A stretch of DNA of 64,000 bases from a virus. Where the stretch lies: the IMG/VR virus record IMGVR_UViG_3300019776_000165, positions 29,562-93,561 of that record. One strand, written 5' to 3'. Position 1 is the first letter of the stretch; each line of letters opens with the position of its first letter. Under the pieces are notes generated by a model. It was not told the DNA's origin. It did no database searches and saw nothing but the letters and a program-made list of their open reading frames with translations. A program made the translations under genes and the position numbers. Shown piece by piece: positions 48,600-56,548 of the stretch.

Positions 48600-49580
48600 G
48601 TGGGGCATTCTGAAGAGTTGCGACTGTTGTCGTTGACTCCTGCTGAGTTACGCCTGCTTTTGGCGCTTCGTCATCTTCAAAACCGTTGGCATGAGGTCAA
48701 TGCGTCTATGGATGAATTAACTACTTTGACTGGGTATAGTCGCACTACTTTGTGGCGTGCTCATGCTGGGTTGGAGGCTGCTGGCTTCATTGAGGCTACC
48801 CGCACTAAACGAAATTTTGGCTTCTACGCTAAGAACCGTTATGTGCTTAAATCTGGTTCCGTGGATGAAACATCCCTTGTTTCTGCATGTTCCACGGATG
48901 AAACATCAACAGACAATATAGATATACAGATAATTACTACTACTTCTACTTTTAGTAATAAATCAATAGAAGCAATAAACACTTCGTGTTTATTGGGTGC
49001 CGCAGGCACCGAGGAGGGAAAGAAGGAAAACATGGTTAATCGTTGGTCGGAAGATGACGACAACGTTGGTGGGTTTGGTTTGCTGGAGGGCGAGGTTCCC
49101 TCGACTCAGAAGCAGAAGCCTATGAGCAAGCGTGACCCAAAGACTAGGCACATGCGTCCTCAGGATGAATGGACTGCTGCGGATGTGGCTTCAGAGTTTT
49201 CGTTCAGGGTGTACTCAAAGATTCGTGGTATCCCTGGGTTGGTGAACACGGCTTCTCTTCGTGGGGCTTTGGCTGGTAACCGTTCTAAGTTTGGGATTAC
49301 TGCGGTTATCGAGATGGAGGTCATGGAGCGGTTCTTTGCGGACGAACGTAACTTGAACACAATCCGCAAGTTTCCTACCAGTGCCGTGGGTATGTTCTTG
49401 CGGGCTATCACCACGAACGTTCAGCAGGTTGTGGAAGATTTGGGCATGGAAGACGCACCTGTTGTTGACGAAACTCCTGTGGCAAGTTATGTTTATGCTT
49501 CAGACGGTAAAGCGTTTGACAACTCCATGCCAGGACGTAAGTCTTTGGAGCGTTATGAAGAGAAACTAGGAAGGGCATAA
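48600..49580 (+). CDS. Helix-turn-helix replication initiator-like protein
   Basis: A 326-residue protein with GTG start and GGAGGG just upstream. Residues 10-80 form a winged HTH: 'LTPAELRLLLALRHLQNRW', 'ASMDELTTLTGYSRTTLWRAHAGLEAAGFIEATR' (about 37-70). After a Ser/Thr-rich low-complexity linker (85-140), the C-terminal part reads 'TAADVASEFSFRVYSKIRGIPG', like the loader-interacting part of replication proteins. It is followed with a one-base overlap by a DnaC-like ATPase, a standard initiator-loader pair. The linker DNA holds repeats and hairpins (see the origin entry); an internal start at 49032 is possible. Confidence 0.75.
   Translation: MGHSEELRLLSLTPAELRLLLALRHLQNRWHEVNASMDELTTLTGYSRTTLWRAHAGLEAAGFIEATRTKRNFGFYAKNRYVLKSGSVDETSLVSACSTDETSTDNIDIQIITTTSTFSNKSIEAINTSCLLGAAGTEEGKKENMVNRWSEDDDNVGGFGLLEGEVPSTQKQKPMSKRDPKTRHMRPQDEWTAADVASEFSFRVYSKIRGIPGLVNTASLRGALAGNRSKFGITAVIEMEVMERFFADERNLNTIRKFPTSAVGMFLRAITTNVQQVVEDLGMEDAPVVDETPVASYVYASDGKAFDNSMPGRKSLERYEEKLGRA
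48856..49010 (+). other. Candidate replication origin inside the initiator gene
   Basis: Two 19-base direct repeats, GTTCCGTGGATGAAACATC (48856-48874) and GTTCCACGGATGAAACATC (48889-48907), differ at two positions and lie 33 bases, three helical turns, apart. Each contains an inverted GATG-AAA-CATC. An AT-rich stretch of about 70 bases follows (48908-48980). Then come a perfect 9-bp hairpin AATAAACAC-TTC-GTGTTTATT (48974-48994) and a 6-bp GGTGCC-GCA-GGCACC hairpin (48996-49010). Iterons plus an AT-rich unwinding zone in the initiator gene mirror the lambda O arrangement. Origin function is inference. Confidence 0.45.
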
Positions 49581-50308
49581 TGTACGACATCGCAAGGCTA
49601 CCCTCGCTCAAGAGGTATTGGCTGTTCCGCAACAGCAACATTCCACGCAGGTTCTTGGGGCTAGAGCCAGCCGACATTGAGAAGAAGATGGGCTCGTTCC
49701 CATCTCAAATCAACGACTGGCTGGAAGAGGTCATGGACGGTCAGGTCATCAAGAAGATTGGCGGTCTAGGAACCACTGGTGTTGGCCTGTTGTTTGACGG
49801 TGCACCTGGGCTAGGTAAGACCACCCACGCCGTAACCTCAGCCATGGAACTGGTCAAGCGACTACCCGACGGTGACGCTGAGATGGCTAAGATTCTTGGC
49901 TACAGCACCGATGACTTTGGTCGCTACGCCCACAACTTGCGCCCAATCTACTACATGACTTTCCCAGAGTTCTTGTCTCGCAAGAAGGCTTTGATTGACG
50001 CAGACCCTGAGACTAAGCGTGACCTGTACCTTGAGATGGAAGGCTTCCACGGCCGTGCCAAGGACGACTCGTTGAACGTTCGCATCCTTGTGCTAGACGA
50101 CTTGGGCAAGGAGTACGGCTCAAAGTATGACGACACTTCGTTTGACGAGGTTCTTCGCTCACGCTACGACAAGGCTCTACCCACTATCATCACTACCAAC
50201 GTACGCCGTGAGAACTGGGCTAAGCAGTATGGGGAGGCTATGGGAAGTTTTGCTTTCGAAGCGTTCCACCGAGTTGCTATCCTAGGTAAGGACCTACGCA
50301 AAGAATGA
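49580..50308 (+). CDS. DnaC/IstB-like helicase loader ATPase
   Basis: A 242-residue AAA+ ATPase that would load the replicative helicase. Walker A is 'DGAPGLGKTTH' (about residue 75), Walker B 'ILVLDDLGKEYG' (about 170). Sensor-1-like 'TIITTNVRRENW' (about 205) precedes 'FHRVAIL'. The N-terminal 65 residues should bind the helicase or initiator. It starts in a TAATG overlap with the initiator gene and ends in an ATGA overlap with the SWIM gene. Confidence 0.9.
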   Translation: MYDIARLPSLKRYWLFRNSNIPRRFLGLEPADIEKKMGSFPSQINDWLEEVMDGQVIKKIGGLGTTGVGLLFDGAPGLGKTTHAVTSAMELVKRLPDGDAEMAKILGYSTDDFGRYAHNLRPIYYMTFPEFLSRKKALIDADPETKRDLYLEMEGFHGRAKDDSLNVRILVLDDLGKEYGSKYDDTSFDEVLRSRYDKALPTIITTNVRRENWAKQYGEAMGSFAFEAFHRVAILGKDLRKE

Positions 50309-50616
50309 AAGGCAAGTCAATGGAAATCGAGTGGCGCACAATCCAACTTTTTATTAACGAAGAAGGAGTAGTCGATGAAGTGTCTCTAGACACTGACAAC
50401 ACCGACAAAATGCGTTGCACTTGCCAGCAGTTTAAGCGGGCAGCACGTTGCAAGCACACCAAGTTTATGCGTGAAAAGATTGAGCAGACTGACGGAGTAA
50501 TCTCCTTGTTCATTCCAAACCACATGAGCGATGCAGAAGCCAACGAGGCTCTTGGAGACGTGCACGCTTTCCGTGACTTGATTCTTAAGTACGGGAAAAT
50601 TGAGTACTTGCAATGA
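50305..50616 (+). CDS. SWIM zinc-finger protein
   Basis: A 103-residue protein in an ATGA overlap; a second ATG at 50320 has a better AAAGG ribosome binding site. 'MRCTCQQFKRAARCKHTKF' holds the C-x-C-x(n)-C-x-H pattern of SWIM domains, which bind DNA or proteins and often accompany SNF2-type helicases, one of which is encoded 3 kb downstream. The start forms a beta hairpin 'TIQLFINEEGVVDEVSL'. Confidence 0.82.
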   Translation: MKGKSMEIEWRTIQLFINEEGVVDEVSLDTDNTDKMRCTCQQFKRAARCKHTKFMREKIEQTDGVISLFIPNHMSDAEANEALGDVHAFRDLILKYGKIEYLQ

Positions 50617-51029
50617 TTAACGGAGACATCTCCAACGCAACTTCTCCACGAATAATCGTGGTGATAGATGCAGTGGTTGAGTCCGCAGTTGAAGAGACTA
50701 GGCGGTTGCTAAAGACAACTGTCGGCAGAACAAAGATAAAACTAAAAAACAGAGAACTATCGCAACTTTGGAACGTTTCGTTTAAGTACGGTCTTTCAGT
50801 AGAACTGGCTGCTTTTGAAAACGAAGTTTGGTCTCAAGAGGACTTAGACAAAATGATGGAGCGGCTTGACTCTCGTGGAGGCAATCCGTTTAACTACACG
50901 GAACTCTACGCAGACATAGACGATTTCATTTCAGAGTTGCCCTATCGCACCAACTTGAAAGGTGTGGTAGATTTACGAGAACGAGTTATGCGTTATGGTT
51001 CATGGGGTATTGAACTAGACAACCTGTAA
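50613..51029 (+). CDS. Hypothetical replication-region protein
   Basis: A 138-residue protein in an ATGA overlap with the SWIM gene. The start 'SPRIIVVIDAVVESAVEETRRLL' looks like a beta strand and amphipathic helix. The rest is charged and helical ('WSQEDLDKMMERLDSRGG...FNYTELYADIDDFISELPYRTN'). No motif recognised. Cotranscribed with helicase and primase, so likely tied to replication. Confidence 0.68.
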   Translation: MINGDISNATSPRIIVVIDAVVESAVEETRRLLKTTVGRTKIKLKNRELSQLWNVSFKYGLSVELAAFENEVWSQEDLDKMMERLDSRGGNPFNYTELYADIDDFISELPYRTNLKGVVDLRERVMRYGSWGIELDNL

Positions 51030-51048
51030 CTTTATTAGGAGAAGGAAA

Positions 51049-52293
51049 ATGGCATTAGATAACGAGCATCGGTTACTCAGCAAAGTTGTACGTGACCGTG
51101 TAATCATTCCTGTTATTGAGCAGGGAATCAAAGACGACTGGTTTGTAGATGACGACCTTCGTGCAGTGTGGAAGTTTGTGCGTGAGCACTACTCCAACTA
51201 CCGTGTAGTCCCTACCGTTGAAACCGTTATGGACAACTTCCCTAACTTGAAGTTGTACAACGTTGAAGAATCTATCGACTACTTGATTGACACCATGGTC
51301 AAGTTCCGTAGGAACATGCTGACCAGAAACGGTCTTCAAGATGTAATGCTCCGTATGAGCGCCAACGACCACGAGGCTGCTCTCAACGAAATGAGCAAGG
51401 TCGTATCGATAGTCAACGCTCAAGGCGTGGTCGGCACTACCCACTTGGACTTGACCACAGACCCAGACGCTCGTTATGACGAGTACGAAAACATCCAGAA
51501 CCACAAACTCTTAGGAATCCCTACAGGGTTTGAGCAGATTGATGAAGCGACCGCTGGTCTGCAGGGCGGACAGTTGATTACTGTTATTGCCCCACCAAAA
51601 ACTGGTAAGTCGCAGATTGCTTTGCGTATCGCCAACAACGTGCACAAGGCTGGTTACGTCCCTCTGTTCCAGTCGTTCGAGATGAACAACCACGAGCAGG
51701 CCCAGCGTTCAGACGCTATGCGTGCCCACATCTCCTCCACTCGACTTCGCCGTGGCGCTCTTAGCACTGCCGAAGAAGTTCGCTACACCAAGATGCTGGG
51801 AGAGATGAAAACCGAGAAGCCATTCCACCTTGTGGACGCAGTTAACGGTCTAACCATTGACTCGCTGGTTGCTAAGTGTGAGCAGTTGACCCCAGACATT
51901 CTGTTTGTTGACGGTGTGTACCTAATGCTTGACCAGGTCACTGGTGAGGCTAACACCCCACAGGCTTTGACCAACATCACTCGTGGGTTGAAGCGTGTTG
52001 CCCAGAAGTTGAACATCCCCGTAATCATCACCACTCAGACCCTGCTGTGGAAGATGAAAGGCGGTAAGGTTTCGGCTGACTCTATCGGTTACTCCTCCTC
52101 GTTCTTCCAAGACTCAGACGTAATCCTTGGTCTAGAGCCAGTAGAAGACAACGACTTAGTTCGTCTGCTAAAGATTGTTCAGTCACGAAACTGCCCACCG
52201 TCTACTACCTCCATTACTTGGAACTGGGACACTGGTTGTTTCCACGACGAGAACAGCCCCTGCAAGTACTGTGGAACTGGTGCGTACCTATGA
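51049..52293 (+). CDS. DnaB-like replicative helicase
   Basis: A 414-residue protein, AGGAGAAGG upstream. The N-terminal 140 residues are helical, as in DnaB. The RecA-like domain begins 'LLGIPTGFEQIDEATAGLQGG' (about 152); Walker A is 'APPKTGKSQIAL' (about 182), then 'FQSFEMNN'. Walker B is 'ILFVDGVYLML' (about 284), with 'VIITTQ' and a final 'LLKIVQSRN'. Walker A has APPKTGKS rather than the usual A/G-rich loop. An unusual Cys-rich end, 'CFHDENSPCKYCGTGAYL', could bind zinc. It would unwind the fork with the primase encoded next. Confidence 0.9.
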   Translation: MALDNEHRLLSKVVRDRVIIPVIEQGIKDDWFVDDDLRAVWKFVREHYSNYRVVPTVETVMDNFPNLKLYNVEESIDYLIDTMVKFRRNMLTRNGLQDVMLRMSANDHEAALNEMSKVVSIVNAQGVVGTTHLDLTTDPDARYDEYENIQNHKLLGIPTGFEQIDEATAGLQGGQLITVIAPPKTGKSQIALRIANNVHKAGYVPLFQSFEMNNHEQAQRSDAMRAHISSTRLRRGALSTAEEVRYTKMLGEMKTEKPFHLVDAVNGLTIDSLVAKCEQLTPDILFVDGVYLMLDQVTGEANTPQALTNITRGLKRVAQKLNIPVIITTQTLLWKMKGGKVSADSIGYSSSFFQDSDVILGLEPVEDNDLVRLLKIVQSRNCPPSTTSITWNWDTGCFHDENSPCKYCGTGAYL

Positions 52294-53297
52294 GAAAGTT
52301 TGACATCAGCGCAGTCCTAGACGCACTAGGCCTGCAATACGATGTCAGGAACTTCGAGGCTAACGCCTTGTGCCCTGGACACATCAAGACGGTAGGTCAC
52401 CCAGACCACTCCCCGTCATGGTGGATTAACATGGAGACTGGTGTACACATCTGCTTCTCCTGCGGTTACAAAGGCAACCTGCTTCAGTTAGTCTGTGACA
52501 TCAAAGACTTCCACACCACTGCGTGGGGCAAAGACCTAGGTTACGACTACGACGCTGCAAAGAACTGGGTCGACAGCATCTCTGAGTTTGATGCTGACCA
52601 AATGTTTGACTATCTAAAGAACTTGCCCTCGTACTTGTACAGCGCCCACCAAGTGCTGGAGATGTCTGAGGCCAGACTTGCCGTGTTCGACCCACCACCA
52701 GCAGAGGCTCTAGCAAAACGAAACATAACACCAGAGGCTGCGGAGACTTACGGAGTTTTGTGGGACACTAAAAAGCAAACTTGGATTCTTCCCCTCCGTG
52801 AGCCTCACTTTAATAAACTTATGGGGTGGCAAGAAAAAGGGACTGTAGACCGCACGTTCTTTAACCGACCAGCAGGACTGCAAAAGTCCAAGACATTGTT
52901 TGGAGTAGAAAATCAAACTGAAGGCACTGTTATCGTTGTTGAGTCTCCTCTTGATTGTTTACGCATTGCGTCTGCTGGCATTAGCGGTGCAGTTGCAGTC
53001 TGCGGTTCGTCAATCTCGGAAGACCAAATAAAACTACTCAGGTACTCCAACACAGTAGTGGCTGCGTTTGACAACCCAAATCTAGACCAGTCTGGTAAAA
53101 AGGCTAGTAAGGAAATGTTGAAGTTAGCCCGTAAGTACGGGATTAACTTGTTTTTCTTTAACTACGGAAGTAGCGGGAAGAAAGACCCTGGCGACATGAC
53201 CGACGACGAAATTCGTTGGGGTGTGGAAAACGCACGCTCTGCACTATATGGAGAACTAGCCTATGTTCAAGGGGACGCTGAAACCGTACCAGGTTGA
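52290..53297 (+). CDS. DNA primase (CHC2 zinc finger + TOPRIM)
   Basis: A 335-residue primase. ATG at 52290 overlaps the helicase stop. The zinc-binding part has 'CPGHIKTVGHPDHSPSWWIN' and 'ICFSCGYKGNLLQLV' (residues about 27-70). The TOPRIM domain begins 'GTVIVVESPLDCLRIASAGI' (about 215), with the catalytic Glu. The usual D-x-D site reads 'AAFDNPNLDQSGKKAS', so the second acidic position is shifted or replaced. It makes RNA primers for the helicase-led fork. It is shorter than bacterial DnaG, and no helicase-binding domain is seen. Confidence 0.87.
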   Translation: MRKFDISAVLDALGLQYDVRNFEANALCPGHIKTVGHPDHSPSWWINMETGVHICFSCGYKGNLLQLVCDIKDFHTTAWGKDLGYDYDAAKNWVDSISEFDADQMFDYLKNLPSYLYSAHQVLEMSEARLAVFDPPPAEALAKRNITPEAAETYGVLWDTKKQTWILPLREPHFNKLMGWQEKGTVDRTFFNRPAGLQKSKTLFGVENQTEGTVIVVESPLDCLRIASAGISGAVAVCGSSISEDQIKLLRYSNTVVAAFDNPNLDQSGKKASKEMLKLARKYGINLFFFNYGSSGKKDPGDMTDDEIRWGVENARSALYGELAYVQGDAETVPG

Positions 53298-54831
53298 GGC
53301 CGTCGAAAAGATGGTTGAGCAAAAGCACATTCTCGTAGCCTACGAGATGGGCTTGGGTAAGACCCCAATGACCATCGCTGCCATTGAAGAACTAAGGTCA
53401 CAAGGAAAAATGACTAGAACTGTTTTGGTTCTGTGTCTCGCATCCCTTAAGTATCAGTGGAAAAAAGAAATAGAGAAGTTCAGCGACTCCTCCGTCATAG
53501 TTGTTGACGGTACTCCAAAACAACGTGCAGAACAATACGGAAAACTAGAGAGCAACGATTACGTTGTGATGAACTACGAACAGGTAGTAAATGACTGGGA
53601 AACTCTTAAGGCTTTTAGTTTTGACGCTATCGTTTGCGACGAAGCAACCGCCATTAAAGGCTTTCGAGCCAAGCGAGCCAAAAAGGTTAAAGAGTTAGCC
53701 AAGAAGATACCTGTCAGGTTTGCTCTCACTGGTACGCCAATTGAGAATGGGCGACCAGAAGAAATCTACTCCATCATGCAATTCGTCGACCCAAAAGTCT
53801 TGGGCAGATTTGATTTGTTCGACAAAACATTCATTGTTCGAAATCACTTTGGCGGAGTCCAGCACTACCGCAATCTGCCCACCCTTTACGGTGTTCTTAA
53901 AGAACACTCTGTTCGCAAGTCACAAAAAGATGAAGATGTTAAGCCGTACCTACCAGACGCAATCTATCGTGAACCTTTGATTGTCAAGTTAGATAGCGCC
54001 AGCCAGAAACTGTACGACCACATTGCCAAAGACTTGCACTCTTTGCTAATCGAGGCCAGAGAATCATTCGGTAACGGATTCAACGTGGCTGCTCACTACG
54101 GGCAAACGTTTGACCCCAATGACCCTGCCAATCAAATGCGGGGAGAAATCATGTCCCGCATCTCTGCCCTGAGAATGCTGTGCTCTTCTTCCAACGTGCT
54201 GGTGTCTAGTTACACGCACTTCGATAACCACGACGGCAAAGGCAGTGCTTACGTTCACTCCCTAGGAAATCTAATCCATGGGATTACAAAAACACCAAAA
54301 CTAGATGCCGCTATCCGCTACCTAGAGGACCACTTGGAGATTGATGACACATACAAGGCTGTTGTATTCACGTCATATCTGGATTCTGTTGCAGAGATTG
54401 TCGACCGACTCAACGCTAAAGGTTACGGAGCAGTCGCCTACACAGGCGAAATGAACGCACTCAAAAAAGAAGATGTGAAAGTTAAGTTTCAATCTCGACC
54501 ACACATTCGTGTGCTGGTAAGTTCCGACGCTGGCGGCTACGGCGTTGACCTGCCTCAAGCAAACCTTCTTCTTAACTATGACCAGCCTTGGTCAGCGGGC
54601 CTTGCCGTTCAACGCAACGGCCGAATCATCCGCACATCTAGCGAATGGCACGCTGTAACCATTCAAGATATTTTGGTCAAAGGCTCTATTGAACAACGAC
54701 AGCACGATATGCTTAAGCAAAAGATTGCAGTAGCAGACGCCGTGCTAGATGGTCAAGGAATTAATTCTGCTGGCGGTGTTGACTTAACTGTAGGAAGTCT
54801 CATAAACTTTATTGCAGACACACTTATCTAA
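53263..54831 (+). CDS. SNF2-family DNA helicase/translocase
   Basis: A 522-residue superfamily 2 ATPase overlapping the primase by 35 bases. Motifs: Q-like 'LKPYQVEAVEKM', Walker A 'YEMGLGKTPMT' (about residue 28), Ia 'VLVLCLASLKYQW', and II 'VCDEATAIKG' (DEAT rather than DEAH/DEGH, about 126). Also III 'ALTGTPIENG', V 'VLVSSDAGGYGVDLPQAN' and VI 'QRNGRIIRT'. Such phage translocases move or remodel DNA for replication or recombination. It is about the minimal size of the family, with no accessory domain. Confidence 0.93.
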   Translation: MFKGTLKPYQVEAVEKMVEQKHILVAYEMGLGKTPMTIAAIEELRSQGKMTRTVLVLCLASLKYQWKKEIEKFSDSSVIVVDGTPKQRAEQYGKLESNDYVVMNYEQVVNDWETLKAFSFDAIVCDEATAIKGFRAKRAKKVKELAKKIPVRFALTGTPIENGRPEEIYSIMQFVDPKVLGRFDLFDKTFIVRNHFGGVQHYRNLPTLYGVLKEHSVRKSQKDEDVKPYLPDAIYREPLIVKLDSASQKLYDHIAKDLHSLLIEARESFGNGFNVAAHYGQTFDPNDPANQMRGEIMSRISALRMLCSSSNVLVSSYTHFDNHDGKGSAYVHSLGNLIHGITKTPKLDAAIRYLEDHLEIDDTYKAVVFTSYLDSVAEIVDRLNAKGYGAVAYTGEMNALKKEDVKVKFQSRPHIRVLVSSDAGGYGVDLPQANLLLNYDQPWSAGLAVQRNGRIIRTSSEWHAVTIQDILVKGSIEQRQHDMLKQKIAVADAVLDGQGINSAGGVDLTVGSLINFIADTLI

Positions 54832-54839
54832 GGGGCAAC

Positions 54840-55283
54840 ATGGTAAACATCATTCCAGAGGACGGAAAGCGTTTTTCCGACCCAAATGACATTCAGTCTC
54901 AAATCCGTGAATACATTAAGGCTAAGTCCAGCGCAGACTTCTTTGAGGAGAAGTGCGCTTCGCTTCGCAATAACATTTTCCAGTACATTGAGGAAAACGG
55001 AGAAGAAGACTCCAACGGAAGCATCTCACTCCGACTAGACTCACCAATCGATGGTGTGTCTGGCCTTCAGAAGAACCGCCGAGCCAGTCGCAAGATTGAC
55101 GAACTAAAAGCGGAGCAAATCATTGAGGCAGCAGGTATCGCTGACGAAGTGTACGAACTAAAGCGTGTAGTTAACGAGGCTGCTCTACTTGCCGCTCACT
55201 ATGAGGGCAAGATTACTGAGGAAGAACTTGACGAGATGTTTCCTGTAAAGGTAGTCTGGGCACTACGCACGGTTAAGAAGTAA
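54840..55283 (+). CDS. Hypothetical replication-region protein
   Basis: A 147-residue acidic helical protein, AGGGG upstream. 'AKSSADFFEEKCASLRNNIFQYIEENGEEDSNGSISLRL' (about 28-66) is followed by a long helix. Similar-looking proteins occur beside replication genes of other myophages. No motif recognised. Confidence 0.68.
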   Translation: MVNIIPEDGKRFSDPNDIQSQIREYIKAKSSADFFEEKCASLRNNIFQYIEENGEEDSNGSISLRLDSPIDGVSGLQKNRRASRKIDELKAEQIIEAAGIADEVYELKRVVNEAALLAAHYEGKITEEELDEMFPVKVVWALRTVKK

Positions 55284-55285
55284 CT

Positions 55286-55771
55286 ATGGCTGGCCTGCGT
55301 AGCGATGACGAGATTTTCAAAGCCTTTGAAGGTCTTGACAAAGTTCCAGGGTCTATACGGCCACGACGTGAAGTTAGCGAACTTGCTAAGAAGCGTCAAG
55401 CAAAGTCTCTCGGAGAGTCTAATGGGTGGGATTCAAACCCCATCATAAAGACTCTTCGAGGTAAAGAGGTGGAGATGTTCACTATCAGTTCTCTGGCGCA
55501 AGCCTTGGAGAAGGAAGTAGTGACTATCCGCCTCTGGGAGAAGAAGGGGTACATCCCTAACGCTCCTTTCCGTCTACGGTCTAAGAACCTCAACGGTAAG
55601 AAAGTCAATGGCAACCGTGCTTACACACGGGAACTTATTGAAATAACTATCGAAGAGTTCTCCAGTCGTGGACTTCTAGGCTCCGCTCGTGTAGAGTGGA
55701 GTAAGTACGGAGACTTAACTGAGGCACTAGTTGTCCGATGGAAAGAATCCGTACAATCTAACACCCAATAA
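55286..55771 (+). CDS. MerR-like helix-turn-helix protein
   Basis: A 161-residue protein starting three bases after the previous gene. The central 'MFTISSLAQALEKEVVTIRLWEKKGYIPNAPFR' (about 64-97) is a MerR-type winged HTH with the family's R-x-W-E-x-x-G-Y/L-I-P core. It has no effector-binding domain, only a short C-terminal helix. It may be a transcription regulator, or a DNA-binding part of replication, as with some phage excisionase-like proteins. Confidence 0.82.
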   Translation: MAGLRSDDEIFKAFEGLDKVPGSIRPRREVSELAKKRQAKSLGESNGWDSNPIIKTLRGKEVEMFTISSLAQALEKEVVTIRLWEKKGYIPNAPFRLRSKNLNGKKVNGNRAYTRELIEITIEEFSSRGLLGSARVEWSKYGDLTEALVVRWKESVQSNTQ

Positions 55772-55811
55772 ACCTAGTAAGCCTAATAAGCCGAATCAAC
55801 AAAGAGAGAAT

Positions 55812-56477
55812 ATGGTTAATTCACCATCGGTCAACGCCTCGAACTACTTCGAGGACGAAGACGAGACAGTTCCAGCCAAGCACGGCACCACTGTGCAGTC
55901 AGGCTGGGAAGCAGCACAGGCCCTTCTTAAGCCTAAGAAGAGCGGCACTAACTATGCCCCCGACTTCAAGATTACTGAGCAGCCACAGTTGCTTCGTTTC
56001 CTTGAGGATGCACCGTTTAAGTCCTACGAGCAGCACTGGATTAACCGTAGCGAAGGCAAGCGTTCGTTTGTTTGCCTTGGTTCGGAATGCCCGCTATGCA
56101 CCATCGCTGGTGACCGTCCAGCCGCTCGATTCGCTTTCAATGTGATTGTTCTTACTGACGAAGAGCCAGTGACCAAGGTCCTGACCGCTTCGACCCCAGT
56201 AATGCGCCTTCTCATTGCCGCTCACGAAGACCCACGCCGTGGTCCACTGAGCAAGTACTTCTGGGCAATTGCTCGCCAGGGTCAGGGTCTGAACACTACG
56301 TACAGCCTCGACCGTGTCAAGGCAGTTGACCTAGCAGAAGAGTGGAACCTAGACGTTGAGGTTGTTGAGGACGCTATTTCCTCCGCAACTTTGTACGACG
56401 ACAGCGCAGTTTACACAAGCCCCCGTGAGGAACTGCTTACGCTTGCTCGTCAACTAGTTACAGCACCGTCTATCTAG
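55812..56477 (+). CDS. Putative ssDNA-binding protein
   Basis: A 222-residue protein. An in-frame TTG at 55731 would add 27 Asn/Pro/Lys residues; the ATG with AAAGAGAG upstream is preferred. After a disordered acidic start come 'YAPDFKITEQPQLLRFLEDAPFKSYEQHWI' (about 48-77) and 'KRSFVCLGSECPLCTIAGDRPAARFAFNVIVL'. The second is a pattern (C-x(n)-CPLC-x-x-GD-x-P) seen in gp32-like phage ssDNA-binding proteins. Position before the polymerase and strong codon bias fit. Confidence 0.68.
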   Translation: MVNSPSVNASNYFEDEDETVPAKHGTTVQSGWEAAQALLKPKKSGTNYAPDFKITEQPQLLRFLEDAPFKSYEQHWINRSEGKRSFVCLGSECPLCTIAGDRPAARFAFNVIVLTDEEPVTKVLTASTPVMRLLIAAHEDPRRGPLSKYFWAIARQGQGLNTTYSLDRVKAVDLAEEWNLDVEVVEDAISSATLYDDSAVYTSPREELLTLARQLVTAPSI

Positions 56478-56491
56478 TACCACTAACTAGC

Positions 56492-56528
56492 AAGGGGTGG
56501 GACGACTCCCTTCTCCGTCCCACCCCTT
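56492..56528 (+). terminator. Strong GC-rich hairpin before polymerase gene
   Basis: A perfect 13-bp stem AAGGGGTGGGACG/CGTCCCACCCCTT with an 11-base loop. Only CC-TT-AA follows, so there is no U-tract. It may be a terminator, an mRNA-stabilising end for the abundant upstream gene, or a protein site. It lies 20 bases before the polymerase ATG. Confidence 0.65.
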
Positions 56529-56548
56529 CCTTAACTTACGGGGCACGT

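Noticed and set aside
55731-55811. N-terminal extension of the putative ssDNA-binding protein from a TTG
   Set aside because: It overlaps the MerR-like gene by 41 bases and has no ribosome binding site, whereas the ATG at 55812 has one. Not excluded.
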